This document shows positions 25,750-34,358 of a stretch of DNA of 64,000 nucleotides, piece after piece. The notes under the pieces are model-generated. The model had not been told where the DNA came from and searched no databases. It saw only the letters and a list, made by a program, of their open reading frames with translations. Positions within the stretch are counted from its first letter, which is position 1. Each line of letters starts with the position of its first letter. The DNA lies in NCBI GenBank assembly GCA_965200795.1, contig CBDAVB010000013.1, forward strand, positions 372,001 through 436,000, read 5' to 3'. The translations under genes were made by a program, and so were the position numbers. Source of the DNA: Parashewanella sp965200795. GTDB taxonomy: Bacteria; Pseudomonadota; Gammaproteobacteria; Enterobacterales; Shewanellaceae.

Positions 25750-27477
25750 TCAATTTCCCAAATACTTTTCTCTTTTCTTTGGTAATAGCTCATTCAAATC
25801 AACTAGTACTAAGCCGTCAACGCAATCGTTAAAATCCGCGTCGACACCAAAATCAAGAAACTTAACACCGCCCGCTTCGCACAGTTCTGAGTATTGTTTA
25901 AACAGTGTCGGAACCGCCGCCCCGAGTTCAGAAAGTGATTGTTTTAACATCCTGAAATTCCGGCGGTATGTGTCTTTGTCGTCATTAGCGTAATCGTATG
26001 TTTCATCAAAGCTCCGCTTTAATGCCGGCTCGATAACATAAGGCGATTTTGAGTAAGCCAGAGGTGCTTCAGGCTTAAAATGAGTCTGATAAAAATGAAC
26101 AAGCAGTGCTTTAGCCTGATTAGGTAACTGACCGCTCAGCGAAACCGGACCGAACAAATAACGATACCGCGGATTCTTGCTCAAGAAAGCACCGATGCCA
26201 TACCAAAGGTAATCAAGGCTGCGTTTTCCCCAATACCTGGGCTGAACAAAACTGCGACCAAGCTCTAATCCTTTTTCAAAATAAGGCGTAAAAGCCCCGG
26301 TATAATCAAACAAGGATTGACTGTAAAGCGTATCAGTTCCAATTCGCTGATGAACATCATCCACTTCGGCAAAGCGGTAGGCGCCGACAATTTCTAACTC
26401 TTCTTTGTCCCATAAAATAAGGTGTAGGTAATACGTGTCATATTTATCGGTATCACGGCGCTCTCCGGTGCCTTCTCCGACGGCTCTGAATGCGATTTCC
26501 CGTAAGCGTCCGATCTCGCGCATGACGGGGCTGGAGTCTTGGTGCTGATATAAATAGATGAGTTTACCGTCTCCGGTCTCACCGAGTCGCTCACACTCAT
26601 TCAGCGCATGCTGTAATTCAGAACGAGATTCGGGATGGGCGATCGGACTTTGGGTTTTGAATATCGCAGGCCGGTTTTTACCGATCCGGTATAAATGATT
26701 TTTTAAAAGTTTTATTTTTACCTTTAACGGGAAGTCATTATTTTTAAAGGCTTCTGTCGGGATTAACTCACCGATGCGAATCGACATGGTTTTTTGTGCC
26801 TGCTTAAACATTTCTTTGACCAGCAGCAAGGTTGCCAGCGGCTTGTAAATCATTGAGGCGCCGTAAAACACGGCCGAGTTTTTGGCGTCAGCGTACATAG
26901 GTAAAAGCGGCGCGTTACAGGTGCAGGCCATTTTATAAAAGCCGGGTTGCCAGCTGGTATCCCTGATCCCTTGCGGACGAAGGCGGGATACCTCGCCTGA
27001 CGGAAAAATTAATACGGCACCTTCATTTTTCAGATGCTTATGAATGGCCTCTAAATTTTGTTTAGGCGTTACTCCCGTCATGTTCTTTACCGGCAGAAGT
27101 ATATTATGTAAAGGGCTGAGCGCCATAAGTAAATCGTTAGCGACGACTTTGATATCGCCGCGCACTTTGCTGATGAGTTTTATCATAGCAAGCGCGTCAA
27201 GCGAGCCGATAGGGTGATTGGCAAAAATAACGACTCTGCCGTCGCAGGGAATATTCTCGATTTCGGTATTTGAAACCGAATAGCTGAAGTTAAAGCTTTC
27301 CAGTACTTTTTCAACGAAATCGATGCCGGTGAGATGAGCGTGTCGCATGGCGATGTCATTGCACTCTTTTTCATTGAGCAAATAACGCAGCATGGTTTTG
27401 GCGGGTTTAGCGAGCCAGGGTTTTTGTTCAATTTTAGGCAGGTTTTCTTTAACCACTTTATCGACGGTGAAAATCAT
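25750..27477 (-). CDS. olsF: Two-domain acyltransferase, ornithine-lipid synthase OlsF-like
   Basis: The 575-residue protein joins two acyltransferases. Residues about 60-270 are PlsC-like, with the HX4D box in FANHPIGSLDAL and the later block IFPSGEVSRLRP. Residues about 300-560 are GNAT/OlsB-like, with IVGAYRFAEVD, LELGRSFVQPRYWGKRSLDY and YLFGPVSLSGQ. This order matches OlsF, where the C-terminal half acylates the amino group of ornithine and the N-terminal half adds the second acyl chain. The products are phosphorus-free membrane lipids. The phosphoesterase gene at 27502 lies 24 bp upstream on the same strand and is probably in the same operon. Substrate identity is inferred from architecture only. 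Confidence 0.72.
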   Translation of the reverse strand: MIFTVDKVVKENLPKIEQKPWLAKPAKTMLRYLLNEKECNDIAMRHAHLTGIDFVEKVLESFNFSYSVSNTEIENIPCDGRVVIFANHPIGSLDALAMIKLISKVRGDIKVVANDLLMALSPLHNILLPVKNMTGVTPKQNLEAIHKHLKNEGAVLIFPSGEVSRLRPQGIRDTSWQPGFYKMACTCNAPLLPMYADAKNSAVFYGASMIYKPLATLLLVKEMFKQAQKTMSIRIGELIPTEAFKNNDFPLKVKIKLLKNHLYRIGKNRPAIFKTQSPIAHPESRSELQHALNECERLGETGDGKLIYLYQHQDSSPVMREIGRLREIAFRAVGEGTGERRDTDKYDTYYLHLILWDKEELEIVGAYRFAEVDDVHQRIGTDTLYSQSLFDYTGAFTPYFEKGLELGRSFVQPRYWGKRSLDYLWYGIGAFLSKNPRYRYLFGPVSLSGQLPNQAKALLVHFYQTHFKPEAPLAYSKSPYVIEPALKRSFDETYDYANDDKDTYRRNFRMLKQSLSELGAAVPTLFKQYSELCEAGGVKFLDFGVDADFNDCVDGLVLVDLNELLPKKREKYLGN

Positions 27478-27501
27478 AGGGCAAACTCTCTGGTCATAAT
27501 A

Positions 27502-28377
27502 TTAAGCGACGCTTACATGTTGTTGATTTTGCTTTTGTTGTCCAGGCGACAGATCAAGAGCGGATGAACCGATTTGAGTTAAGATCTGAGTACGGCTGCG
27601 TTTATCGTCCCATCGAAGTAACTGTAGCTCACCCGTTTCGGTTTCGGCGATTAAGGTGCAGTTTTCAATCCAGTCGCCGAGGTTGCCGTAAATCATACCT
27701 TGCTGACTGAGCAAGGCAGGCTGGTGGATGTGACCGCAGAATATGACGTCGACATGTTGTGACTTAGCATACCGGATAGCGGCCTGATGATATCGTTCTA
27801 TCGCTTGCCGGGCTTTGGGTACTTTATTTTTGATGTAGCCGGCGAGTGACCAGTAAGCCCGGCCGGACTTTTTTCTGAGGCGGTGCAAGCTTCGGTTCAG
27901 AAATAAAATAAAGTCATACAGATGATCGCCGAGTCTGGCATAGTAACGACTGACACAAACCTCCGAATCAAATTGATCGCCGTGTACCATCAGCAGTTTT
28001 TTGCCGCGGATGGTGTCATGCAGAAAAAAGGGCTGAATGTCGATATTGACAAAGTTAAAGTAATGATAGCTTTTTAACAGTTCGTCGTGATTACCGGGAA
28101 TAAAAACTACATTGGTGTCCGTCTGCGCTATTTCAATGATTTTCCGCAGGACGTGATGGTGACTTTCAGGCCAGAACGGGCGACGTTTTAACGCCCGGAT
28201 ATCAATGATATCGCCGACAAGAAACAGGTTATCGAAGGCGTTGTTTTCAAAAAGTCTCAGTAAAAACTCAGCCTTGCAATCTTTGCATCCGAGATGAATG
28301 TCTGACAACCAAAACGCGTGGTAATGTGTTTTTTCAAAAGCATTTCCTTGTTCTGAAGGTATACTGCCGGGCGTCAT
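27502..28377 (-). CDS. UDP-2,3-diacylglucosamine diphosphatase-like metallophosphoesterase
   Basis: The 291-residue protein carries the five calcineurin-type metal motifs in order: SDIHLG (D-x-H), VGDIID, PGNHDE, MVHGDQFD and FCGHIHQPA. The FDNLFLVGDIIDI and RPFWPESHHHVLRKI context matches the LpxH2-like group related to lipid A biosynthesis. True LpxH is usually shorter (about 240 residues), so this may be a paralogue with a different substrate. The ATG at 28377 gives a 17-residue leader before the first motif region. It is followed closely by the OlsF-like gene, suggesting a membrane-lipid role. Confidence 0.82.
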   Translation of the reverse strand: MTPGSIPSEQGNAFEKTHYHAFWLSDIHLGCKDCKAEFLLRLFENNAFDNLFLVGDIIDIRALKRRPFWPESHHHVLRKIIEIAQTDTNVVFIPGNHDELLKSYHYFNFVNIDIQPFFLHDTIRGKKLLMVHGDQFDSEVCVSRYYARLGDHLYDFILFLNRSLHRLRKKSGRAYWSLAGYIKNKVPKARQAIERYHQAAIRYAKSQHVDVIFCGHIHQPALLSQQGMIYGNLGDWIENCTLIAETETGELQLLRWDDKRSRTQILTQIGSSALDLSPGQQKQNQQHVSVA

Positions 28378-28476
28378 TTTTTTCTCTGAAATAAACGGGT
28401 GCTTTTTTAAGGTTAGACAGTGAAATTGAAGGATAAATGAAGATTTTATGACGAGAGAATGACAAAGCTCTTCACG

Positions 28477-28854
28477 TTAAAGCGGCCTTTTTCCTAAACA
28501 TTTTAAAAGAAATAACCTCAGTTTCACTAAGATTCGGTATAAGCCCGGTGAATTTACCCTTAAGTAACCTGACTCAATAAATAACTCCGGTCGACCGGAG
28601 TGCCGGCTGACGCTGAGCAGTAATGTGAGCGCGTCATTGGCGAAATATTCTTTGTCCTGATATCGGGCGAGCATGCCTTTATTGAGATCAAATCCGCGTT
28701 GACGGTAATCTCTGATCTGCTGCGGTGAAAGGCCGCGAGCATTAATCAGATTAAGTTGATAGCCGTTTTGCTCAACATTTCTCTTTAAAACAAAATGCTT
28801 GCAGATGGGGCACTCACCATCGTAAATAATATCAATCAGCTTGTTTTCTGCCAT
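28477..28854 (-). CDS. DCC-family thiol-disulfide oxidoreductase-like protein (DUF393)
   Basis: The protein has about 125 residues and the family hallmark YDGECPICKHFV near the N-terminus, a CxxC that gives the DCC name. The rest predicts a thioredoxin-like fold with a basic C-terminus (LLKCLGKRPL). The function of the family is not established. I chose ATG at 28854 over an upstream TTG. It lies divergently from fklB, with about 165 bp between. Confidence 0.85.
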   Translation of the reverse strand: MAENKLIDIIYDGECPICKHFVLKRNVEQNGYQLNLINARGLSPQQIRDYRQRGFDLNKGMLARYQDKEYFANDALTLLLSVSRHSGRPELFIESGYLRVNSPGLYRILVKLRLFLLKCLGKRPL

Positions 28855-29018
28855 ATCGGACACCAAAGCAAAACGCAGGTTTATTTTTTAAACGATAGAC
28901 GGAAGAAAAGCAAATGTAATTGGTCGAGCGCGTTTGCTGTTCTGTAAGCGGTATTTGTTATTTGAGTATGATAGACTTGCCGACCAATTTATTAATCACT
29001 GATGAGTACGAAAATCTT

Positions 29019-29636
29019 ATGTCAGATAAATACACTACAGTTGAGCAGCGGGCAAGCTACGGTATTGGTTTACAAATGGGTCAGCAACTTGCGGCGCAAC
29101 CATTTGAAGGTTTGGAAATTTCTGCGGTTCAGGCTGGTTTAGCGGCTGCGTTTGCGGGTCAGGCAAGTGAAGTTTCTCATCAAGACTTAGAGGCGGCGTT
29201 CAACGAAATCAATAACAGAATGCAAAAAGAACAGGAAGAAAAAGCTGAGACGGCGGCGGCCGAAGGTAACGCTTTCTTAGAAGAAAACGCCAGGCGTGCC
29301 GAAGTGACCGTGACTGATTCCGGTCTTCAGTATGAAGTGCTTAAGCAGGGCGAAGGTGAAAAGCCGACGATTGACTCTACGGTTCGTACTCATTACCACG
29401 GTACGCTCATCAGCGGTGAAGTATTCGACAGCTCCGTAGTTCGTGATCAGCCGGCTGAATTCCCTGTATCAGGCGTTATCGCTGGCTGGACTGAAGCGCT
29501 TCAGTTAATGTCTGTCGGCACTAAGCTGAAACTGTACGTGCCTTCAAAGCTGGCCTACGGCGAGCGTGGCGCGGGTGGTTCTATTCCTCCGTTCTCAACA
29601 CTCGTATTTGAAGTTGAACTATTAGATATTCTTTAA
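29019..29636 (+). CDS. fklB: FKBP-type peptidyl-prolyl isomerase FklB (FKBP22)
   Basis: This peptidyl-prolyl cis-trans isomerase has 205 residues. The N-terminal helical dimerization domain (residues 1-90: YGIGLQMGQQLA, then a Glu/Lys-rich long helix) precedes an FKBP domain with VRTHYHGTLISGEVFDSS, GVIAGWTEAL and LAYGERGAGGSIPPFSTL. I moved the start to ATG 29019, which gives the family N-terminus MSDKYTTVEQRASYGIG; the open frame extends 33 codons further upstream without good reason. No signal peptide is visible, so it is cytoplasmic. fklB-dapB-carAB is a Shewanella gene order recalled from memory. Confidence 0.94.
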   Translation: MSDKYTTVEQRASYGIGLQMGQQLAAQPFEGLEISAVQAGLAAAFAGQASEVSHQDLEAAFNEINNRMQKEQEEKAETAAAEGNAFLEENARRAEVTVTDSGLQYEVLKQGEGEKPTIDSTVRTHYHGTLISGEVFDSSVVRDQPAEFPVSGVIAGWTEALQLMSVGTKLKLYVPSKLAYGERGAGGSIPPFSTLVFEVELLDIL

Positions 29637-29673
29637 TCTGATTCTGTGCATTCAGACGCGGATCAGTTACTGT

Positions 29674-29702
29674 AAACGCCGGCAGAGGTACTGGCGTTTT
29701 TT
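29674..29702 (+). terminator. Terminator after fklB
   Basis: AAACGCC and GGCGTTT form the stem around a 12-base loop, with a run of six T. Confidence 0.8.
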
Positions 29703-29735
29703 CTGCCGGAGAAAGTGAAAAGTTGGGGACAGGCT

Positions 29736-30545
29736 ATGAACAGCAAGGTTCGTATCGCATTAGTAGGCACAACGGGAAGAATGGGGCGTGTACTGGTTGA
29801 AGCCGCGAAGCATGATGACGCCATTGAGTTAGGCGCCGCGGTAGAACGCCAGGGCTCAACGTTAATAGGAGCCGATGCCGGCGAGCTGGCCGGTGTTGGT
29901 ACCATGCATGTCGCTATCAGTGATTCACTTGACGCGGTAAAGGAAGACTTTGACGTACTGATCGACTTTACCTCACCGGAGTCGAGCATGAAACATGTAG
30001 CGTGGTGCCGGAACAATAATAAAGCTATTGTCATTGGTACCACGGGATTCTCCGAAGAGCAGAAGCTGGTAATCGCGCAAGCCGCTAAAACTACCCGAAT
30101 CGTGTTAGCGCCTAATATGTCGGTAGGTGTCAACCTCATGTGGAAGCTGCTGGAAACCGCGGCCGAAGTCATCGGTGAGCAGTCTGATATTGAGATTATT
30201 GAGACTCATCACCGTCATAAAAAAGACGCGCCGTCGGGAACGGCATTAAAAATGGGTGAAGTGATCGCTGATGCGTTAAACCGCGATTTAGAAAAGTGCG
30301 CCGTTTACGGTCGTGAGGGAATTACCGGTGAGCGTGATAAAGAGACGATTGGTTTCGCGACCGTCAGAGCCGGTGATGTGATCGGTGATCATACCGCGTT
30401 GTTTGCCGCTTTAGGTGAGCGTTTGGAAATTACGCATAAGTCTTCAAGCCGTATGACCTACGCTAACGGAGCGATGCGCGCGGCAGTGTGGCTGGTTGCT
30501 CAGAATTCCGGTCTTTACGACATGAGGCAGGTCTTAAATCTTTAA
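29736..30545 (+). CDS. dapB: 4-hydroxy-tetrahydrodipicolinate reductase DapB
   Basis: DapB reduces hydroxy-tetrahydrodipicolinate with NAD(P)H in the lysine and diaminopimelate pathway. The 269-residue protein has the nucleotide-binding VGTTGRMGRVL at residues about 11-21, DVLIDFTSPESS, APNMSVGVNLMWKLL, and the catalytic/substrate block ETHHRHKKDAPSGTALKMGE. I chose ATG at 29736 (MNSKVRIALVG), which fits the family length of about 270, over an upstream GTG. In most gammaproteobacteria dapB is followed by carA; here 8.2 kb of accessory DNA intervenes. Confidence 0.96.
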   Translation: MNSKVRIALVGTTGRMGRVLVEAAKHDDAIELGAAVERQGSTLIGADAGELAGVGTMHVAISDSLDAVKEDFDVLIDFTSPESSMKHVAWCRNNNKAIVIGTTGFSEEQKLVIAQAAKTTRIVLAPNMSVGVNLMWKLLETAAEVIGEQSDIEIIETHHRHKKDAPSGTALKMGEVIADALNRDLEKCAVYGREGITGERDKETIGFATVRAGDVIGDHTALFAALGERLEITHKSSSRMTYANGAMRAAVWLVAQNSGLYDMRQVLNL

Positions 30546-30747
30546 CCTCTTCGGGGTTAATTCACCGCGCTCCCCGGGGCGTAATGACCATTGAGGCTTG
30601 TATTTTGTTATACCGGCTCAGGCCGGTATCCGGTGATGACTTTCCCGAACGGGAAAACCCGCTGGCGTATTCACCGCGCCCGCCTTACAAAAACGGCGTT
30701 CAATGCCCTGACGGGCTTTTGTCGGCCTTCGCCGGAGCGGCGATAAC

Positions 30748-31019
30748 CTAGTACTCCGTCCGATTGCATTTGATGTTTTCAGTGGTTCGTAAAGCGGCCA
30801 TATGCAAGGCAGATTTGTGCGAGCCTAGCTATTCTACGTCAATAAAACTAACGCAGCCAGATGGCCGCTTTACGAACCACCCTGCGTGCTCAAGGCAGAA
30901 CGCCCATTTCTTCATTGCAGTGACTTGAAATACTCCAGTATATCTTCGCCACTGCGCCTTGAACTGGACGTTCTGCCTTGAGCTGAAGCACTAACAAATG
31001 CAACCGGACGAAGTACTAG
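30748..31019. mobile_element. Hairpin-rich MITE
   Basis: This 272-bp non-coding element has 25-bp terminal inverted repeats differing at two positions, each starting CTAGTACT(C/T)CGTCC. TA within CTAG at both edges fits an IS630-type target. Inside lie two further perfect inverted repeats: a 20-bp pair at 30782-30801 and 30861-30880 (arms beginning GTGGTTCGTAAAGC) and a 14-bp pair at 30889-30902 and 30969-30982 (CTCAAGGCAGAACG). End fragments recur at 15352 and 35945. The 200 bp before it (30546-30747) hold only short hairpins and no gene. Confidence 0.75.
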
Positions 31020-31022
31020 TTA

Positions 31023-32031
31023 GTCGGTCATGAAAAACATCTAACATTCTGATCGCTAATAAAATATAGCTATTTGATACATTCAATTTCGACCAGAAAT
31101 GATATAGTTAACCTATGGTTTCTGGTCGTTTTGGGTGCTAAAAATGCTCAAAGAAAGCCCGTCAAATTTACCTCATGCCAGTCTGTTTAATATCACAGAC
31201 CAACTTCTGCAAACTCACCCTTTACTCATTTTAGCTAATGCCTTTGATTGGCGAGCGTTGGAAGAAGAGTTCAAGCCGTTATACAAAAAATTAGGCCGTA
31301 AAGCGAAGCCAATTCGGTTGATGTGCGGTTTGCTAATACTCAAACAACTTTACAAACTCAGCGATGAAGCCTTGGTCGATGAGTGGCTGATGAACGTGTA
31401 TTTTCAAGTGTTTTGTGGTGAGACAGAGTTTCAAACAGCACGCCCTTGTGATGCCAGTGAACTCAGTGTTTTTCGTAAGCGCATCGGTGAAAAAGGCTGT
31501 GAAAAAATCTTTGCATTATCTGTGGCTTTACACGGTGACAAAGCTGAAGATGACACCGTGTACGTTGATACAACCGTCCAAGAAAAAGCCATTACTTATC
31601 CGACAGATAGCAAGCTTGCCATCAAGGTGGTTAACCGACTCAATAAACTAGCCAAAGTATTTGGGATCAAGCAAAGACGTACTTATGTCAAAGAAGTCAA
31701 ACAGCTACGCATTGACTGTCGAAGCTTTAGACATGCCAAAAATCGAAGCAAAGCCAGAAGAGCGTTAAAAAGGTTACGTGTTATCGCAGGTAAGCTTTTA
31801 AGGGAGCTACAACGCAAACTTCCACAAGATGTCCTTGATTTACAAAAAGAGAATTTTTCCAATTATGAAAAAGCTATTACACAGCAACGTAAAGACAAGA
31901 ACAAGATTTACAGCCTTCATGAACCCGATGTTTACTGCGTAGGGAAAGGCAAAGACCATAAGCCATACGAGTATGGTAAAAAGGCTTCTGTCGTGCTCAC
32001 AGAGCAGAGTCAATTAATCATTGGTGTAACC
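31023..32031 (+). mobile_element. IS5-family copy C, truncated by IS30
   Basis: The left end, GTCGGTCATGAAAAAC, and the first two thirds match copies A and B. The match breaks off after GGTGTAACCAG, where IS30 sequence begins. The missing third is not found beyond IS30. Confidence 0.88.
31144..32031 (+). pseudogene. IS5-family transposase fragment (copy C)
   Basis: About 296 residues match copy A up to LIIGVTS, including the first catalytic Asp in VYVDTTVQ. The second Asp and Glu blocks are lost. A chimeric tail of about 14 codons comes from the IS30 end. It cannot be active. Confidence 0.88.
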
Positions 32032-33040
32032 AGCCTAGATCTCAGCAATAAGCGGCACACTCTTACCTGTTAAAAATTCGTAAGGACTGAGATAGTCTAA
32101 CGCTTTTCTCGGTCTTGTGTTAATCGAAAATTCCGCATTTTTAATTTCTTGCTCACTTACCGAGCCTATAGCCATGCCTTTCGGGAAAAAACGCCGCAGT
32201 AATCCGTTGGTATTCTCATTAAGCCCCCTCTGCCATGAATGATAAGGCTTCGCAAAGTAGATATCGCATTTAAGTGCCTCAGAAACCTTTTTATGTCCGG
32301 CGAATTCGCCACCATTATCAAAAGTGATAGTCTTGCAAATCGCGGCAAAAGGCTTAAGCATACTCTTTATCGCCTTGGTGACTTCAACCTTAGATTTACT
32401 TTTAACACGCTTTACCAGTAAACACTTGGACACTCGCTCTACCAACGTGACTAAGTAGCAATCTTTACCATGCACCGTATCACCTTCCCAGTGACCTATC
32501 TCAACTTTTTCATCGACAATTGCCGGCCTTTCACTGATATCTATTCGCTCCGGAATTAAACGGGCTCCCGCTTCAATTCCCTGCCGCCGCTTGTATTTCT
32601 TGCCGCCTCGGGGCAATAGCTTTTCCAGACCTTGTTGTTTTACCACACCGTAAATCGTGTTCGCGGATAACGTTACGCTGGTTTTCTCCTGTTTCATCCG
32701 ACCTGAAATTTGCTCCGGGCTTAGCCCGAAATTAAGCAATGACTTTATAGTGTTTATGATGTCATCAGTGATTTTTGTCGCTTTGAAAGCCGTCTGCCTG
32801 TTACTTATCGCATCCAGATGAGCGGTTTCAGCGCAATAAGCTTCAGAAGGACAACGCCTCAGCTCCTTAGATATGGTTCCGTTGCCACGACCTAACAGCT
32901 TAGCGATACTTCTGGCACTTTTACCTTCTGCCTTTAACACTTCAATCTGATGTCTGTCTTTTAATGTGAGTTGGTTGTATTTAGATTTCACTTCAAAACC
33001 TCATTTCACTTTGAGGGAAAGAAGTTTACAAACTTCCTCT
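32032..33040 (-). mobile_element. IS30-family element (ends approximate)
   Basis: The left boundary is fixed by where IS5 copy C stops. The right boundary is only estimated; a hairpin GAAGTTT-AC-AAACTTC near 33019 lies close to it. I could not match the two ends as inverted repeats. Confidence 0.65.
32035..32991 (-). CDS. IS30-family transposase
   Basis: The 318-residue protein has the N-terminal HTH typical of IS30 (LTLKDRHQIEVLKAEGKSAR, SIAKLLGRGNGTISKEL). The DDE core follows: VEIGHWEGDTVHG (Asp), ITFDNGGEFAGH (Asp) and WQRGLNENTNGLLRRFFPKG (Glu). The frame is intact. Its insertion or a linked deletion truncated IS5 copy C. Confidence 0.93.
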   Translation of the reverse strand: MKSKYNQLTLKDRHQIEVLKAEGKSARSIAKLLGRGNGTISKELRRCPSEAYCAETAHLDAISNRQTAFKATKITDDIINTIKSLLNFGLSPEQISGRMKQEKTSVTLSANTIYGVVKQQGLEKLLPRGGKKYKRRQGIEAGARLIPERIDISERPAIVDEKVEIGHWEGDTVHGKDCYLVTLVERVSKCLLVKRVKSKSKVEVTKAIKSMLKPFAAICKTITFDNGGEFAGHKKVSEALKCDIYFAKPYHSWQRGLNENTNGLLRRFFPKGMAIGSVSEQEIKNAEFSINTRPRKALDYLSPYEFLTGKSVPLIAEI

Positions 33041-33048
33041 CCTCGGTT

Positions 33049-34287
33049 CTATATTAAAATGTTAAAATGTGTCAGTTGCTGTTGGGATCTAAGCAGCAAG
33101 TCACTATCACTGGGATTAGAAGGGACGGAGGACGGGCTCGCAACCCTAACAGGCTTAGCGGGTTGTGGCCGGGGGGGCACTGAGAACGAATTTATGTCTT
33201 CATACCTCACCAAGTCACTATCACTGGGATTAGAAGGGACGGAGGACGGACTCGGACTCGCAATCGTAACAGGATTAGCGGGTTGTGGCCGGGGGGGCAC
33301 TGAGAATGAATTTATGTCTTCATACCTCACCAAGTCACTATCACTGGGATTAGAAGGGACGGAGGACGGACTCGCAACCCTAACAGGCTTAGCGGGTTGT
33401 GGCCGGGGCACTGAGGACGAATGCATTTCTATATACATTTCCAGGTCACTATCACCTGGATTAGAAGGGACGGAGGACGGGCTCGCAACCCTAACAGGCT
33501 TAGCGGGTTGTGGCCGGGGGGGCACTGAGAACGAATTTATGTCTTCATACCTCACCAAGTCACTATCACTGGGATTAGAAGGGACGTAGGACGGACTCGG
33601 ACTCGCAATCGTAACAGGCTTAGCGGGTTGTGGTCGGGGGGGCACTGATAATGAATTTATGTCTTCATACCTCACCAAGTCACTACCACTGGGATTAGAA
33701 GAGACGGAGGACGGACTCGCAATCGTAACAAGCTCTGCGAGTTGTGACCGGGGCACTGAGGACGAATGCATTTCTATATACATTTCCGGGTCACTATCAC
33801 CTGGATTAGAAGGGACGGAGGACGGGCTCGCAACCCTAACAGGCTTAGCGGGTTGCGGCTGAGACACTGAGGACGAATGTGTGTCCTCATACGCCGCCGA
33901 CTTAGTGAGTTTAAGCTGATATTGTTTACCGGAGCTAAAGTGCAGGCATAAGTATCTTACCCTGTCTTGTTTACGCAGATTTAATTTGGGATGATGAGAT
34001 CGACGAGGAATGTCATTGAAATTTATATTAATTAAATCATTTGGTATAAGGTTTTTCGGCTTTCCTGACCAGAATTTAGGGATACAATCGAAAGTTGTTG
34101 TAGTATGTCCTGATAAAGCGGGTTCGGCTGAGACTATTCTGTCTTCATTGCGGCTGACCTTTACATGATACCTCTTATTTCGATTGACGATATCAGCGAA
34201 GAAATATTTATCTGTTGGATCAGAGGAGTAGATATGCAGGACTTGTGTTACGGGTGAACAACACGGACAATAATTTGCGGCAACCAT
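33049..34287 (-). CDS. Protein with seven tyrosine-containing Pro/Ser-rich tandem repeats
   Basis: I do not recognise a named family. The 412-residue protein has an N-terminal region (1-145) with strand-like segments KYFFADIVNRNKRYHVKVS and VRYLCLHFSSGKQYQLKL. Seven repeats of 37-40 residues follow, each starting with a tyrosine: YEDT, YIEM, YEDI, YEDI, YIEM, YEDI, YEDI, and then SVP(P/R)RPQPAKPV and ASPSSVPSNP. Repeats 4-6 copy the pattern of 1-3, a higher-order triplet, so the array grew by block duplication. YEDI resembles the pYEEI SH2 ligand, and YIEM the YxxM type. A host-phosphorylated effector is therefore possible but unproven. No signal peptide is seen. IS630 copy 2 sits 71 bp upstream and may separate it from its promoter. 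Confidence 0.7.
   Translation of the reverse strand: MVAANYCPCCSPVTQVLHIYSSDPTDKYFFADIVNRNKRYHVKVSRNEDRIVSAEPALSGHTTTTFDCIPKFWSGKPKNLIPNDLININFNDIPRRSHHPKLNLRKQDRVRYLCLHFSSGKQYQLKLTKSAAYEDTHSSSVSQPQPAKPVRVASPSSVPSNPGDSDPEMYIEMHSSSVPRSQLAELVTIASPSSVSSNPSGSDLVRYEDINSLSVPPRPQPAKPVTIASPSPSYVPSNPSDSDLVRYEDINSFSVPPRPQPAKPVRVASPSSVPSNPGDSDLEMYIEMHSSSVPRPQPAKPVRVASPSSVPSNPSDSDLVRYEDINSFSVPPRPQPANPVTIASPSPSSVPSNPSDSDLVRYEDINSFSVPPRPQPAKPVRVASPSSVPSNPSDSDLLLRSQQQLTHFNILI
33100..33891 (-). repeat. Coding tandem repeat array, seven units of 111-120 bp
   Basis: Each unit encodes one tyrosine repeat of the protein at 33049. Units 3 and 6 carry an extra Pro-Ser (SPSP). Nucleotide identity between units is very high, so unit number probably varies by recombination. 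Confidence 0.85.
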
Positions 34288-34358
34288 GCTTGCTTTCTCT
34301 GCAAAATGTCTGTTTAACTCCCGAGTCTACAACATAATCAGAACGAGATCCTGTTATA

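Noticed and set aside
32034..32043. CCTAGATCTC shared by the IS30 end and the PPxY leaders (37161, 37926)
   Set aside because: Only ten bases match, the leaders are duplicates of each other, and no further similarity extends outward; probably chance.
32966..33862. Two repetitive plus-strand ORFs with LGLEGTEDGL repeats
   Set aside because: They are antisense readings of the tyrosine-repeat gene, which has a non-repetitive N-terminal region, a full-length frame and a plausible start.
33100..33891. Regular direct repeats that could suggest a CRISPR array
   Set aside because: Units are 111-120 bp with no unique spacers and stay in one reading frame; this is a coding repeat.
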